Source: Fratercula arctica (taxonomy: Eukaryota; Chordata; Aves; Charadriiformes; Alcidae). From it: a DNA stretch of 64,000 bases. Each line of letters starts with the position of its first letter. Within the stretch, counting starts at the first letter, position 1. The position numbers and the translations under genes were made by a program. Shown one piece after another: positions 47,631 through 60,400 of this stretch. The notes beneath the pieces are model-generated. The model made no database searches and had not been told where the DNA came from. It saw nothing but the letters and a program-made list of their open reading frames with translations. The stretch lies in the NCBI GenBank assembly GCA_947846985.1, contig CANTUZ010000020.1:7165459-7229458 (forward strand). Direction: 5' to 3'.

Positions 47631-48500
47631 GAAAGGCGATGCCCTGGCCGGGGTGCGCAGGCACCCTCACACGCACCCGCTCATCCCTGCGCCCTGCCGG
47701 CAGAAGGCCATCACCAGCCCGGGCTGGCACGGTCATCCCAGGGCAGCACCCGAGGACTGGGAGGGTGTCGGGACACACGGTGCAGTGCAGCTGAGAGGCG
47801 CCACCAGCGCGGCCTCAGTGAGGTATGTCCCAGGTACCCGGCAGCCGCGGGAAGGGACACTTCTCCCTGGTCCTACTGCCAACTCCAGGAGACTGCATGG
47901 TGGGGGACATCCCTGTCCCGGCCCTGCTCTCCTCCACCTGCACGAGTTGTCAGGATGCAGCTGGTCCGGAGCAAAGCAGCGGGCAGGCAGTGCAAGCGCT
48001 GGTCCTCCACCAGCTGTCACGTGTATCAGGCGCACATGATGGCGCTTTGCCTTTCACACCTCCTGCGTCCTGCCAGACTTTGCCCTGGCTCTGACATCCG
48101 CGTGCTCTTTGGATCCTGCGCCAGCTCCGGGAGCTCCCGCGGCAGTGGTGCCCAGAGGTGCTGGGCAGGACACGGCTGCTGCCGTGGGGTGGCTGGCGAA
48201 GGCCCGGTGCCTGCGTGGCTGCATGGCTGTGGTTCCTGAACATCCCTGCGTCCTCTGAGCAGGACCTGCAGCAGCAAGGGACCAGGAGGTGGCTTTGCAG
48301 AGCCTTCAGCGTGTCACCTCCCCCTGGACCAGGCCGGGCTGAGCGGGGCACATTCGTCTGCTGGAGATGCTGGGAACGTCACGGTCTCCTTGCCTGGATC
48401 TGGCGCTTTTCCACACCAGAGAGCAGATCTATGGGGCGATTCCTATCCTGTCGCTGGAAGTCATGCTGAGTGGCAACAAGGAAGAGCTGTGACTGGTCTG
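47631..48500. other. GC-rich intergenic filler
   Basis: No exon or repeat recognised. Confidence 0.4.
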
Positions 48501-48800
48501 TCGCAGTCTGAGTGCCCCAAATATAGCAACATCACAAGTGTATGTCCCAAAAATGTTCCTAAAATAAACTTCACCAGCAAATCCTTTGATCTGGTCTGAT
48601 GATGAAAACATAAATCTGAATAAAGTCAGTTTTTTTAAAAGATTAATTTCCATTTAGTTTAAATATACCGTAAAGGCTATAAAATAACAGCTCTATTTTA
48701 TTGTTCAATTTATCACAGTATTCGGTCTCCATGCTGGGATAGGTATTCAACTGTTCCTAATTTATTGCTCATAGACCCACTTCAGGGAGACAGTTAATTC
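48501..48800. other. AT-rich intergenic block
   Basis: AT-rich stretch with GATTAATTTCC and TTTAAATATA motifs, no open frame of note. Candidate regulatory element by composition. Confidence 0.25.
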
Positions 48801-50860
48801 TCGTTCCATAGTCTCTGAGCTGGGCCTACACACTGAAATGCAAGATTGCCCGGCTCAGCTGCAGGAGCCTTCCCCAGGCCAGCCTGTCTGTGTCCCCATC
48901 CCTGTCCCTGTGCAGCAATCCATGGGTGAGGGCCTGGGAAGCGCCTGAGGCCATGCTCCTGCTCATTAGCTCTCTTGACTCCAGCTGACCCATAAATGCT
49001 GAAGGAAACAAACAAACTGCCGGGAGGGGAGGGAGAGGAAGGGCTGTAGGTGTTGTCCACATGTCTGCAGAGCCAAGCCGGGCTCCAGATGAAGATGCTA
49101 TTGTGTTGCAGTGATTTCCCAGGAAAAACAGGCCTGGAGATCTCCTTACTGTTCCTGAGAAGCACTTGGTGACCGGGAGGGTGTGGATTCAGGGTGGGGG
49201 CAGCCCAAAGGCTGGGGGAGTGTTTGGGGCTTTTGCTGTTACTCTATGACGATGCCGTGAATGTCACCACGAGCAGACACAAGTGCAAAACTGCAGCTCT
49301 GTGTCTCCTGGCTGCACTGTGGCAGCACTGGACGAGGCGCCGGTGCCCTGCTCAGGCACGCACGCCATGGGACTGCCGGTGGCCAACAGCGCTGGGGCTT
49401 GGCTCCAGCTCCCGGGCAAACAACGGGTGTTTCAGAGGACGTGCAGGAGCTGCACTTGGGGCGGCACATGCACACGAGCGCTCACACAGGCATGGCAGCT
49501 CCTCGGCAGCAGCTGCGGGTTGTGCTCTTGTAGCCACCAAACAAATCTGCGGCCAGTGGCATGTCTCTGTGTGTGCTCAGAGCAGGATCTGCGAGCCCTG
49601 ACCAGGCTCACAAACTATTCTCCAGACTCTACCACCCCTTTGAAGGGCCATTTGCAGGCAGGCTGGCTGTGGGAAAGTCGGTACCCAGCTCCCGGCGTGG
49701 GTGCATAGCAGACTGCTGCATCCCGGTGGTGCTCAGGTGAGGCAGCGGTGCTGCCAGCCCCGCAGCGCTCCCCCCTTCCTGCCAACCAAGCACAGTGCCC
49801 TGGACACAGGGTCCACAGGGCACACAGTCAGGGTAGCCCACTTGCATCCTGCCTCTGGGAGCTGGGACAGTGCAGCTGCCCTGGCTGGAGGACAGGGGGC
49901 CATTGCAGCAAGCCCCCAGCCGGACCAGCCTCACTTCTTGAGCAGCCCTGTGCAATCAGGAGGGAGGGTCTGTGGATGAGGGCATCCTCCCCCACAGTGT
50001 ACAGCCTCTCCAAGGTTTCTCAGGCAAATCCCTTGCATCTTTTGCATCTTTTGCAAAGTCTGGCCTAAATAAACCACTGCCTGAGCATCCTGTGGATCCC
50101 CAGTCGCTGCCTGCCATCTGTGTAGCAGCATGGCAGGCTGTGTGGGGACACAAGGTCCTCCCTCTCCTGCCCCGCAGGGGACCCTGCTACATCCCCCACC
50201 CCTAGAAAGCCAGTAAATGCCCCCTCCCTCCTTATCTTCCCTTTAGCAGCGGGGGTCTTGGCATCTCCTTAGCCCCCGTTTCCTCTCCCAGCTCTTGTTG
50301 ACACAGTGGCCCTGGGAGAACAATGAGGCCAAGGGCGACAGAGCGACAGCCTGCCCCTTCCTCTGGCCGCCTGCTCACCTCCCCGGGCATGGCTGGGGCA
50401 CCCAGGCCCCCGGGACCCACAGCACAGCTGATGAGGTGGTGGCACTGGGGCAAAGCTGAGGCAGCCTGAATGCACAGGGGAGCCTCAGCCTGGGCAGTCT
50501 GGTGCTGCCCCGTCCCAGCAGCACAGCATCGGGCATCCCACGGCACCCTGCACAGCCTTCATGCTGCCGGGACCATCCCAGTGAGAGGAGGGATGCAGAG
50601 GTACCTCTGTTCTGGCGAGGAGCCGCCAGAGCCAGGAGAAAAGGGCTGAGAGGGCAACAGGGCAGATGTGGGAGAAGGGGCTGGTCAGGGAGTCAGGGGA
50701 GAGAAAGGTTTCTATTGTGAGTTACTGGCCAGGCTGACACCCTCCGCCTGCCACCGGAGTCATTGGCAAGAGAGCTGGCGTTAAAAAAAGAGCTCGGTCC
50801 AGCCCGTGCTTGTCAAGGCCGGCAGGTTTAAAGATCTCCCCAATTTCCCAGCCTGCAGGA
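48801..50860. other. Intergenic, no gene recognised
   Basis: GC-rich unique-looking sequence. A tandem 10-bp pair GCATCTTTTG lies at about 50036-50055. No gene is seen. Confidence 0.4.
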
Positions 50861-50864
50861 GCAG

Positions 50865-51290
50865 GGCGGTGAGTTCGCCCTTATCTGGAGGGAGTGCTGG
50901 TCGGGAACAGCCTTGCGGGCTCCCGGGGCCGCGTCCCGCTGCCCCCGGGCGCCGCCAGGAGGGAGCGGGGCTGCGGGGCCGGGATTCCGGCACCCCCCGG
51001 CACCTCCGACAGCCCCCGGTTCCCGCAGCCCGGGGAAGCCGGGGATTGCACAGACCCCGGGCCCAGCCGCGCTCCTCCGCCGGGGCTCGTGTGCCATCCA
51101 GTGGCGGAGGCGCGGCCCCGGCGCGGGCTGGGCGCCGGCAGGAGGGACCCCGCCGGCTGGAGCCCCGCAGCCGCTCCCGGGGGGCCCGGCGGGCGGCGTG
51201 CCGGCGCTGCGGCAGGAGCCCGGCCTCGGGGAGGAGGAGAGCGGCCCGGGGGGGCTGAGCGGGGCTGGGCTCCAGCAGAGCCTCCTGCCC
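50865..51290. promoter_or_regulatory. Orphan CpG island between SLC16A1 and LRIG2
   Basis: About 420 bp with dense CpG and G+C similar to the two gene promoters, but roughly 2.5 kb upstream of the LRIG2 island and 17 kb from SLC16A1. Both strands have long frames (266-279 codons) that are compositional. It could be an alternative LRIG2 promoter, the promoter of a non-coding RNA, or a CpG-rich enhancer. Confidence 0.5.
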
Positions 51291-51819
51291 CTGCGGTGGG
51301 GGTCCAGCAGCGAGCTGTGCCGAGGAGGAGGGAGACCCCTTGTGAGCCATGCAAGTCCTCCTCTGGTGAGCCCCTGGCCACACCACTTATCCCAGCTGGG
51401 GACAGGACACGGAGCGAGTGCCTCCCCCATGCTAAACCGCACCGGCACTGCTGGCCGGGCTGGAAGTTCCTCCAGTGGGATGGCTTCTGTGCCACTTCTG
51501 CCCACCTCACAAGGGCTTGCACCGGCCTCAGCACAGTCAGCGGGGACCCGGAGGGAAGCGTGGGCAATCCTGGGCACACAGGAGGTGCACAGTGTACAGC
51601 ATCTGCCTTATGTGTGGCTCCCAGCAGGCAGGGTGGGAGCCCGGGCCTTCGCTCCTCAATTGACACTGGGCGACTGCGCATATCTCACGGGAGCCGCGCC
51701 GGCCTGGGGCTGGCAGAGCGAGTAGCAGGGTGAGCGGTGAGGAACTTGGCTGGGAAGGCAGGGCCCCCGGCAGCGGCAGTTGCAGCTTGGTAAAACACAG
51801 CAGGCTCCTTTCTGCTCTG

Positions 51820-51985
51820 AGACATTAGGAGCAGCTCAACAATTAGGACTGGCTTCTATTAATATGCAAATTTCTGCTGCCATGACAATACTCTTATAAA
51901 TGCAAATTGCAGTGGGAACCATTGTGGGAGAGACCTGTGCTAGGCCCTGGACTTTGTCTGAGCAGATGCTCCTAATTGAGCTCCC
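51820..51985. promoter_or_regulatory. Element with two octamers framed by an inverted repeat
   Basis: Perfect octamers ATGCAAAT lie at 51864-51871 and 51900-51907. ATTAGGAGCA at 51824-51833 and its exact reverse complement TGCTCCTAAT at 51967-51976 frame them. The block is AT-rich between GC-rich sequences. Candidate enhancer for POU factors, or a small inverted-repeat element; no target-site duplication was checked. Confidence 0.35.
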
Positions 51986-53009
51986 CCCAGCCTGTGGCCC
52001 TGGGCAGCCCAGGACAGCACTGCCAGCAGCCACCATGGCACAGACTGCCATTTCCCCAGCTGGCAGCATCACCGCGGTGGTGCCCCTGTCCCTGCGCAGA
52101 GCTTGGGCCTGTTCGCACAGATGCTGACTGACGTGCCCACCAGCAGCAACAGGCAGGGCGGCCTGGCCTCGCTCCTCCGTGGGAATCTCCTTCCAGCAGC
52201 CACCGGCATCTGACTCCAGTTTCCGCAGCAGAAGCCGTGCCCTGGGCTGCTCTGAGAAGTGGGGATGTGCACAGCTCCCTGGGCCGGGGCGAGCATGCCT
52301 TCCCCGCGCAGCCAGACGCGCCTGCAGCAGGACCTGGCTGCGGCCCAGCTGCGCTGCGGATGCCCGGGGAGGCTGGGGCAGGCCCGGGACCGCAGGCGCT
52401 GCGAGCACCAGCCCCGGCTTGCCCTGCTGGCGGGCACTGCTGAACCGCAGATCCTGACTCAAGGGCAGGGGGGATATTTTCTCTTGGGACGGAGCCTCGG
52501 GCAGCCCCACGCTGGCTGGGCGGGCTGGGTTTGCCACCAGCCGCCAGCCGCAGGGCTGTGCACAGCCGAGCGTGCGGGGCTGCGATGGTGCCCGCGCTGG
52601 GCCCAGCCAAGGCTGGCTGTGGTGGGCAGCCAGGACCTGGGAGAGCAGGCCCGTCCCACACACAAGTCTTGTCCTGGTCAGGGCCAGGACCAGGAGGTGG
52701 CAGTGCGTAAACAGCATCCACAGTGCCCAAGGCTCCTGGCACAGAGACCCCTCGGGCCTCGTGGCCCATCCAGTCTGGGGTGCGCCTGCAGGGTGCCTGC
52801 GGTGCTGCTCTCCAGAGTCCTTGGCCACCCTCGGGGGCTTGGCAGTGAGCCGCCGCCTGCGGCTGTGGGGCGTGGGGGTGGCCTGAGCACAGCCACAGGA
52901 GCCACCGGCAGGACTCCTGGGGGGAAACACCTCCCCTCTTGCAGCGGTGCTGCTCCGCTCTGGGGAGACCCCCTGCAGTGCTGTCTCCAGCTCTGGGGCT
53001 CCCAGCATT
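51986..53009. other. GC-rich intergenic filler
   Basis: About 1 kb with overlapping open frames on both strands, no recognised exon. Confidence 0.4.
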
Positions 53010-53484
53010 AGAAGGACACGGAGCTGTTGGAGCGGGGCCAGAGGAGGCCCCGGAGATGCTGGGAGGGCTGGAGCCCCTCTGCTGTGGGGACAGGCTGAGA
53101 GAGCTGGGGGGGGTCAGCCTGGAGAAGAGAAGGCTCCGGGGAGACCTTCCAGCCCCTGCCAGGCCCTAAAGGGGCTCCAGGAAAGCTGGGGAGGGACTCT
53201 GGAGCAGGGAGGGGAGCCATGGGACGAGGGGGAAGGGTTTTACACTAAAAGAGGGGAGATTTAGATGAGATGTGAGGAAGAAATTGTTTGCTGTGAGGGG
53301 GGTGAGCCCCTGGCCCCGGTTGCCCAGAGAAGCTGTGGCTGCCCCATCCCTGGAGGGGTTCAAGGCCAGGTTGGACGGGGCTTGGAGCAGCCTGGGCTGG
53401 TGGGAGGTGTCCCTGCCCAGGGCAGGGGGTGGCACTGGGGGGGCTTTAAGGTCCCTCCCAACCCAAACCATCCTGTAACTCTGT
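53010..53484 (+). mobile_element. CR1 LINE fragment, 3' end, next to LRIG2
   Basis: CR1 3' sequence in sense orientation, longer at its 5' side than the 13.8-kb copy. It begins with GACACGGAGCTGTTGGAGCG and CCAGAGGAGGCC, then passes through the GTTGCCCAGAGAAGCTGTGG and GTTGGACGGG blocks to AAGGTCCCTCCCAACCCAAA. The terminal octamers have diverged to CATCCTGTAACTCTG. No intact ORF. It ends about 330 bp before the LRIG2 start codon. Confidence 0.93.
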
Positions 53485-53599
53485 GGAGAGACACAAACAC
53501 CCAGGTGACAACACTTGGCTCGCAGGGCCTGACAAGCCTTCGCAGCGCCTTCCTTGGGACCCACGCCCCCACTGAAGGGCCTGACCCGACGGATGCTCG

Positions 53600-54460
53600 C
53601 CCGAGTGACGGCCCTGCCCTGAGCAGCCCCGCGCTGGGCGGCGGGAAGGGCCGGTACCGGCACCGCCGGCCTGACGCGGGGGCGGGGCCCCTGCTCGCCC
53701 CGCCCCTGCGCGGCCCCGCCCCGCCGCCTGCGCGCTGAGGTGGCGCGGTGGGGCGGGGCGGGGCGCGGCGGCTGGGCCGGGCGGGCGGCGCGGGGCCGGG
53801 CCGCGCTGGGCCGGGGGATGCGGGGAGCGGGGTCGGGCGTGCGGGCCGCCCGTGGGGCGCTGCCGCGGACCCTGCTGGTGCTGCTGGCGGCGGCAGCGGC
53901 CCTCTGGGCGCGGGCGGCCGCCGCCGCCACCGCCGAGCCCTGCGCCGCGCCCTGCTCCTGCCGCCGCGGCCTGCTGGACTGCAGCCGGCACCGCCTGCCC
54001 GGCGGGCCGGGCCCGCGGAGGATCCCGCCGCTGCCCCCCGGCATCACCGGCCTGTGAGTGAGCGCGGCGGGGCCGCGGGACCTAACGGACGGCGGTCTGC
54101 GCGCAGGCCGCGGCCTAACGGGCGGCGGCGAGGGGTGTGTGCGGGGCCGGACCCGGGCCCAGCGGCGCCCCGGCGGGGTGCGGGGCCCGGCGACAGAGGC
54201 TGTCGCGGGCGGGTCGGGGTGGTGCTGGGTGCCCGCGGGCGGTTCTCACGGGCCCGGTGCGCAGAGCCCGGCGGCGCCGCGGGCAGGCCCGGGGCGGCGG
54301 CAGGGAGGCGCGGGGCCCTGGCGGCGCGGGGGCTGGCAGGAGCTGAGGCCGGGCCGTGGGGTGAAGAGGGCCTGGCCCCTGCCCCAGCAGCCACCCGAAG
54401 GAAGGGTCCGTGCCGGGGGTCGCCGCGGCACAGGTTTCGTGCTTCCCTTGTCCTGCTGTG
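53600..54460 (+). promoter_or_regulatory. LRIG2: LRIG2 CpG island promoter
   Basis: The CpG-dense island spans the 5' UTR, first coding exon and start of intron 1. Repeated GC boxes lie on both strands (CCCCGCCC types at about 53697-53725, GGGGCGGGGCG at about 53749-53764), and no TATA box is seen. This is a TATA-less, SP-factor type promoter. The start site is probably within the last 100-150 bp before 53818, but cannot be read exactly. Confidence 0.8.
53818..54053 (+). CDS. LRIG2: LRIG2 exon 1 (coding part)
   Basis: The ATG at 53818 is followed by a hydrophobic leader and the LRRNT cysteines. The coding part is 236 nt, ending in phase 2 before GTGAGTGAG. The start context has G at -3; no upstream in-frame ATG is visible. 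The extreme G+C makes this exon prone to sequencing error. Confidence 0.88.
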
Positions 54461-57400
54461 TGAGGATAATGTCTGAGAGGAGGGTGAAGCAGAGGCAGCC
54501 TGTGGTTAGTGAGACTTTTGGGAACGCCAGTTAATGCTGTTTCAGGTCAGGCCGTAGGACACAGTCTGTTATGGTTATGCTTGGAAATACTCCCTCCAGC
54601 CCCCAGCTTCAGCTGCGTGCTATAGCAGCTCCTGCTGCTCCCGATGTCCTCTGTTTCCCTTTGCTGCTTTGCAACTCAGTGACTCCCTCCTTTTCCCTCA
54701 AGAAAACCATTGTGGACTCCACATTTGCTGCCACTGTTTTTCAAAAAAACCCACAAAACGATTAAGAGCCACCCTTAGTCTCTGCTCCCAAGAGTTTAAT
54801 TAGACAACACATTAAGTAGTGTTTGCACGCGGTCAAGTGAGGTACACCTTTATTCTTCCTTGGCCCTTACTGTAACAGTCATCGTTGCATTCCACCCTTT
54901 TCAGGGTGGAAGAGGTGCTGAAGTATGAGGGATATGAAAAAACACTTTTGTGCACAGAGGAGTTCTCAGATGACCCTTTTGGAGTCATCGTGTTTCCCTG
55001 TTGATAGAAATAACAGTATTCCAGACCAAGAAAAAAAGCCTGTTGGTGAGGTAGTGTAAACATGGAAACCACTGTTCAGTTAACTCCAGGAATTCCTGTA
55101 GCGGGACTTGAGTCTGATTTATATTAAAAACTGGGCATCTCTAAGGAAGCCTTGTCACCTTCTTGCCCCTTCATGGTTCTGTAGTTCTCTTCCTTCCCTG
55201 CATGGTAAGCAATTGGAAATGTTTAAGAGAAAAATGTGTATTTCAGCATAGAAATACAACTAACTTGTCTGTGAAACCTTTTGTGCCTAGGAAGGTATGA
55301 GGATACCTTGAGGTTAACGCTTGTGAGGGAGGGTGTTGGTGCCTGGAAAAGTGAGTTGGCAGTTCATCAGGGGGCTAATAAACAAAACGATATCCATGCT
55401 GTCTGCAGAGCAAGTTTTCAAGCTTCAACAAATACTTGTATCTTTCTCCAAGCAGATAGAGGGTGTGTTTAAAACTGCTTGGCATAAAATGCAGTGGGAA
55501 GAAGCGGTGCTGGCACTGTGCTGTGTTATGCAATCTGACATGTGCTGCAAACAATAATTAAGTGTATGTTCTCTGTTGTGGCTTTCAGGATTTTGGCACA
55601 CAAAGTGTGGGGGGGGTTGACATTTTTTCTTTACTAGGACTACTATAGCAGTTCTGAATCTAAACAAGCTATAATGCATACAAGATGCTTAAAATTAATC
55701 AAAGCTTAATTTTTCTCGCATGAAAAAGTTCATGATGGCTTTTCCCTCTGTTCTGTGACATCATTTTACCTAGCTTAGGACTAAAAATTCTTGTTTTTCC
55801 TACCTCTTTCAAACTACTTGCAGGTGATCCTTCCAGTGTGTGTGGGGGTTTGATTTTGTTTGGAGTTTTTTGTTTTTAATAAGGCCGGGAGAGTGCCTTC
55901 ATAACTCTTTTTCATGACGGAAGTATTCAGACAACTGTAACTTCATGTTTCCTGCTAAATTACATATGTTTTGTGGATAACCTGGTGGGTGATGAAAAGG
56001 GTAGGGAAGTCAAAGAGTTAGTGAATATTTTTTGATGTGTCTGCATCTTTACATTACATTCTTTAGAACAAGGAACACAAGCCCTGCTTGTAGGGGGAAA
56101 GGGAAGCACGATGCTGGTGGTCGCTGCCTTCCAGTCACATACTAGTGCCTGAAAGTGTGTTTATATATGCTGGTAACTAGGGAGATGATGAATAAAAACA
56201 GTTTAGGTATCAGTTAATTAGTTCAGCTAGTTCTGTTCACAACAGGTTTTTGGGGTAAGCGTATGTGTTTTCCAGCTCAAAACTGGCTGGTGTGTTGCTG
56301 CATCACCGCCTGTACCATGGGGAGGAAGCGAGTGTGCTCAGTTGGGTTGTATTAGGATCATTCTCCAGGACTAAGTGTACAGTAATCAATTTGGTGTGTG
56401 CGTTCTGTTTTATTTACTTGAGATGAATACCAGTTCAGCTCAAAATGAATGCTTAGATAATTTTATATACAATACCAGATGAATCTCTAAAATACAAATT
56501 TTGCATGGCAGCTCTGTATCTTGCATAACATGGTCTTCAATAAAAATGCAAGTGCTTCTAAAATGATGGATTCTTCAGTTCTGGCTTTTTCAGAGCAAGA
56601 GAGTTATATCTGGTTATGCACGATAGCAGAAATCTTAGCTGTGTGATTGAATGATCTATAAACGCAGGAAATCAGACAATGTATTTCACTTTGTATTTAG
56701 TGATCAGTCAGTCTACTTCAAAAAGAAAAGCATCAGTAACAGTAACTATATATAAATAATGGTAGAACTGTTTTAAGCATGAACTATACCCAACCTCTTG
56801 AAAGAGGACTTACTGTTAATGAAAACTCTGTTGTAGTCCAAATCTAAGTAAATAGAAAAATACTTTCCTGGGCTTTCTAAATTAAAATCTTAGTTTCTAA
56901 CTTGGTAGTAAGGCAGTAGGCTTCTGGGGAGAGGAAAACCTGAATGTTAGCAGATCCTTATCACCCAGGCCCCAAGCCTGTCAGCGTTGAAGAGGCATTT
57001 CGACAATACCCTTAATAACTTGCTTTAACTTTTGGTCAGCCCTGAAGTGGTCACGCAGTTGGACTAGATGATCGTTGTAGGTCCCTTCCAACTGAAATAC
57101 TCTATTGTATAATATTCTTTATGAAAGCCTTAGGAAAAAAAATGAAGTTTCTGTTTTCTTTGCATATTAATCTGACTTGCGAGATCTTTGTCAGTGCCCG
57201 CTAACCATGCCTGACACACAGGTTGGTCTGGCTCAGCACCCATGGTGTGGTTTTGCTCATCAGTGTAGTATCTGGACACCTTCAGGAGTGTGGTGTCCAT
57301 TGTCTCATCCTTCCTCCACCAATTGCGCTCGGGTCTTTTGGAAATAGCGCAGCTTAGTACTTCCTGGTCTGGTTAAATCCACTGCTACCGCAGCTACTGT

Positions 57401-60400
57401 CCTCGGCTCTGGCTGGGTACCTGCCTGTTGGAAAGACCCAGGAAAGACTCTTCCTCTGGGATCAGCGCTGCTACTCACTGCCCCTCCACTGAGCGTGACT
57501 GATGGCTCCTCCAGCGTGCCCAGGGCCCCGCGGTGGGCAGGATGGACCCAGACAGCCCGAGCAGTTGTCCTGAGTGCTCAGCCTGACCTGATGTGGGAAG
57601 GTTGCTCTAGCAGCACTCCATACTCGGTTGTTTTTATGTGTTATTAGCATTTAGGTTTGGCTTAATTATTATATTTATTGAGGAGCAGGCCTGCAGAGTA
57701 GCATTCAGTGGCTGCATGTGCGTGGTTCTCTTCTCCAAGTTCCCTTAATTCTTATCTTTTTAATTGTAAGAATGAATAATTATTTGCAAACCTGTTTGCT
57801 GCTGTATCTGTATAATTTACATCTTGATGTAATTAAAAGAATACATTAGCAACCATCTGACTTGCCATGACACCCAGGATTTTAATAATTCATTGCCAGA
57901 AGTGTATCCTTATTGCAGAGCCTGAGTGGAATTAACGATAGTCTGTCAAGTTCTTGCTCCCTCCCAATAGATTCTGGTCTTTCAGATCAAAAGTGTGTCT
58001 GTAGTGCCATGAGCACTGGGGTGAATAAAACCAGGTCCTGCTCCGGTTGTCTCCTGGTTAGCGGAACGCCTTCCCTGCGTGGAGGGTTCTTGTGACAGCA
58101 TTAACGCCCACTGAGGGACGCTTACTGGTACTCGGCGAGGGTTGAATTTGTTCTGCAACCCCTTCAGCAGTGGCGCCAGTGCAATTTCTTCCCCTCGTCA
58201 TGGGTTTGGGGCAGCTTTGTTCCTGTGCAGGTTCGGCCCTTAGTGTAGTTGATGTCAACCACAGGCCCAAAGCTATTTCAAGAGCAGATCTACGCATGGG
58301 TGCTGTGAGTGCCTGAGCCTGGTTGTCAGTGGAAATATTTTTAACTGTGATCAATTACATTTTAATATCCCTTTTAACAGATACATGGTAGTTTTTGTTC
58401 TTAAAGGATAATTTTGTCTCCTGTGTCAGTGTAGCTGCAGCCTGCCTGATGATATTAAAACTAGTCATAATAAAATGTACTGTGCTACTTCTGTAATTAT
58501 GAAAGGAAATCAGTGATACAGGACCTCATCAGAGGGGCTCATCAGCAGGTCAACAGCGATTGCTGAAAATAGCTCATTATAGCTCTATATTCAATGTCAG
58601 AATTGGAAATGGAGTGAGAATCGTGATGCCTCACTGATGGGCTGGCACAGCTAGCTAGCAGAGACAGATTTTTGGTTTTCTAGGCAGTGTTCAGTGTTAT
58701 ATGCACCCCTTGATGGTTTTCTGGCTGTGGTGAGGGTACCGGTCATGTGTCACGAGCTCGGAGGCAGTGCCAGGCCTGTCAGCACACAACGGTGCAGGCT
58801 GTCGGCATGAGCTTTGGGGGTTCATCTCTGCTCTGGACTTGTGCCAGAAAGGTCTCAAAAAGATGAGCGGGTTTAACCATTTGGAGTGACATCTGTCTCT
58901 CCTCACTGGTGCAGCTGGAACCAGGTTTCCATCACAAACCTGACTGGTTTTTTGGTTATGCTTTGAGTCATCTCACAAAATAGAGACAGCCCGTGCCCAA
59001 GGAGTTAGCTCTCAGAAGTGGGCATGTGTTTGCTCTTCTTACAACGTCTCATGCACCAAGTCTAGGGCAAAGGAAAAATGCCGCTTTAAGGATAAAGCAA
59101 TGGGCATAGCACCAACATCCAGTGTGGGCATTAAAACCAGATTTCAGGACTCTGTTGCCCATTGAAGCAATCCAACTCCTGCGTTTTGTTTCCTATAGGC
59201 AAAACCAAGTGGCACTGAAGCATGCCTTCCATAAGCTTCCCAGCCTCGTGTTTCTCTCCCCTCCAGCCTGTTTGGTAATTGTGTGGATGTTGTTCCTTTA
59301 CAATCAGCCTGCCCTGACTAGTCAGCTGCTGGGAAAAGCTGGGCAGGCTGAGAAAATGGGGATTGCTGCTACAGAAAACTGTTCAATAACAGGCACTTCA
59401 TAAGAAATTATTTTTGCGATAGGCAGGAGTTAGAATAACTTTTCTCTCTGTTCTCTAGGGATTTAAGTCATAATCATTTATGGTCATCCAACTGGAGCAT
59501 TGATTTGTCTGTTCATACGCTACAAGAAGTGTAAGTTGGTTTTTATGAGGATAAACTCTAAAGATTTCCTACCTAATTCTAATTACGTTTCTTTGTGTGT
59601 CTAGATATCTGGTCTGACTTGTAGAAATATTTGGTGCCAGTTAATTAAAAATGGATGCTCTGTGCTAGCAGCACACTTTATGTATAAAATTAATGTTTTG
59701 TGAGCAGAAAATCTTTTCCTAAAAGATTAGAAGACAAATATTTTTTTAAAAGAAATGAGACATGTTTGTTTTGACTATAGCCGATTCTAAGTTAAAGAGA
59801 AGTAACAGTACCAATGAGAAAGGTAAACACTAGCATGCTTCACTATTAAATTGTTCAAATTACTAGTATTTAAGCTTTTAGGGAATCTTTTTTTGTCAAC
59901 TACTATGTATTATTAACATAACAAGATTGTTAAATGCATTCTGTGTTATTTCTGCTGTGTACAGAAGGGTTTTTCATCTCTTTGAAGTGCCAATAATCTT
60001 TTTTGTTTGCTGGCTGTTTTTTCTTTTTTTAAGGAAAATGAATTACAATGAGCTAAGTGAAATTCCGTATTTTGGAGAAATGACTTCTAATATAACTCTT
60101 CTCTCATTGTAAGTAATAGCTTGTCTGCCTTTTTCTCATTTAACAAATGGGAGAATTGTGCTAGAGTTCTGCTATCAAGTTGTAGGAAAACATAGCTTCT
60201 TCTGTCTTGAAATACTACTCATCTAAAGTGCTTTAGGGAATATGTAAGCACTCTTTAAAGAAATACAAATCAGTTAGACAATCAAGTCACCCTAAATTAC
60301 CAATAAAATGCAGTCAACCAAGGCAGGCAACTTTGAAGGGGAGGGATTCAGTCTCGGAATGACAGTTCCCACAAGGAACTGCGCAACTGCAGGCCCCAGA

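Noticed and set aside
50781..53011. Frames of 200-390 codons on both strands upstream of LRIG2
   Set aside because: GC-driven, mutually overlapping, no recognisable domain and no consistent splice pattern.
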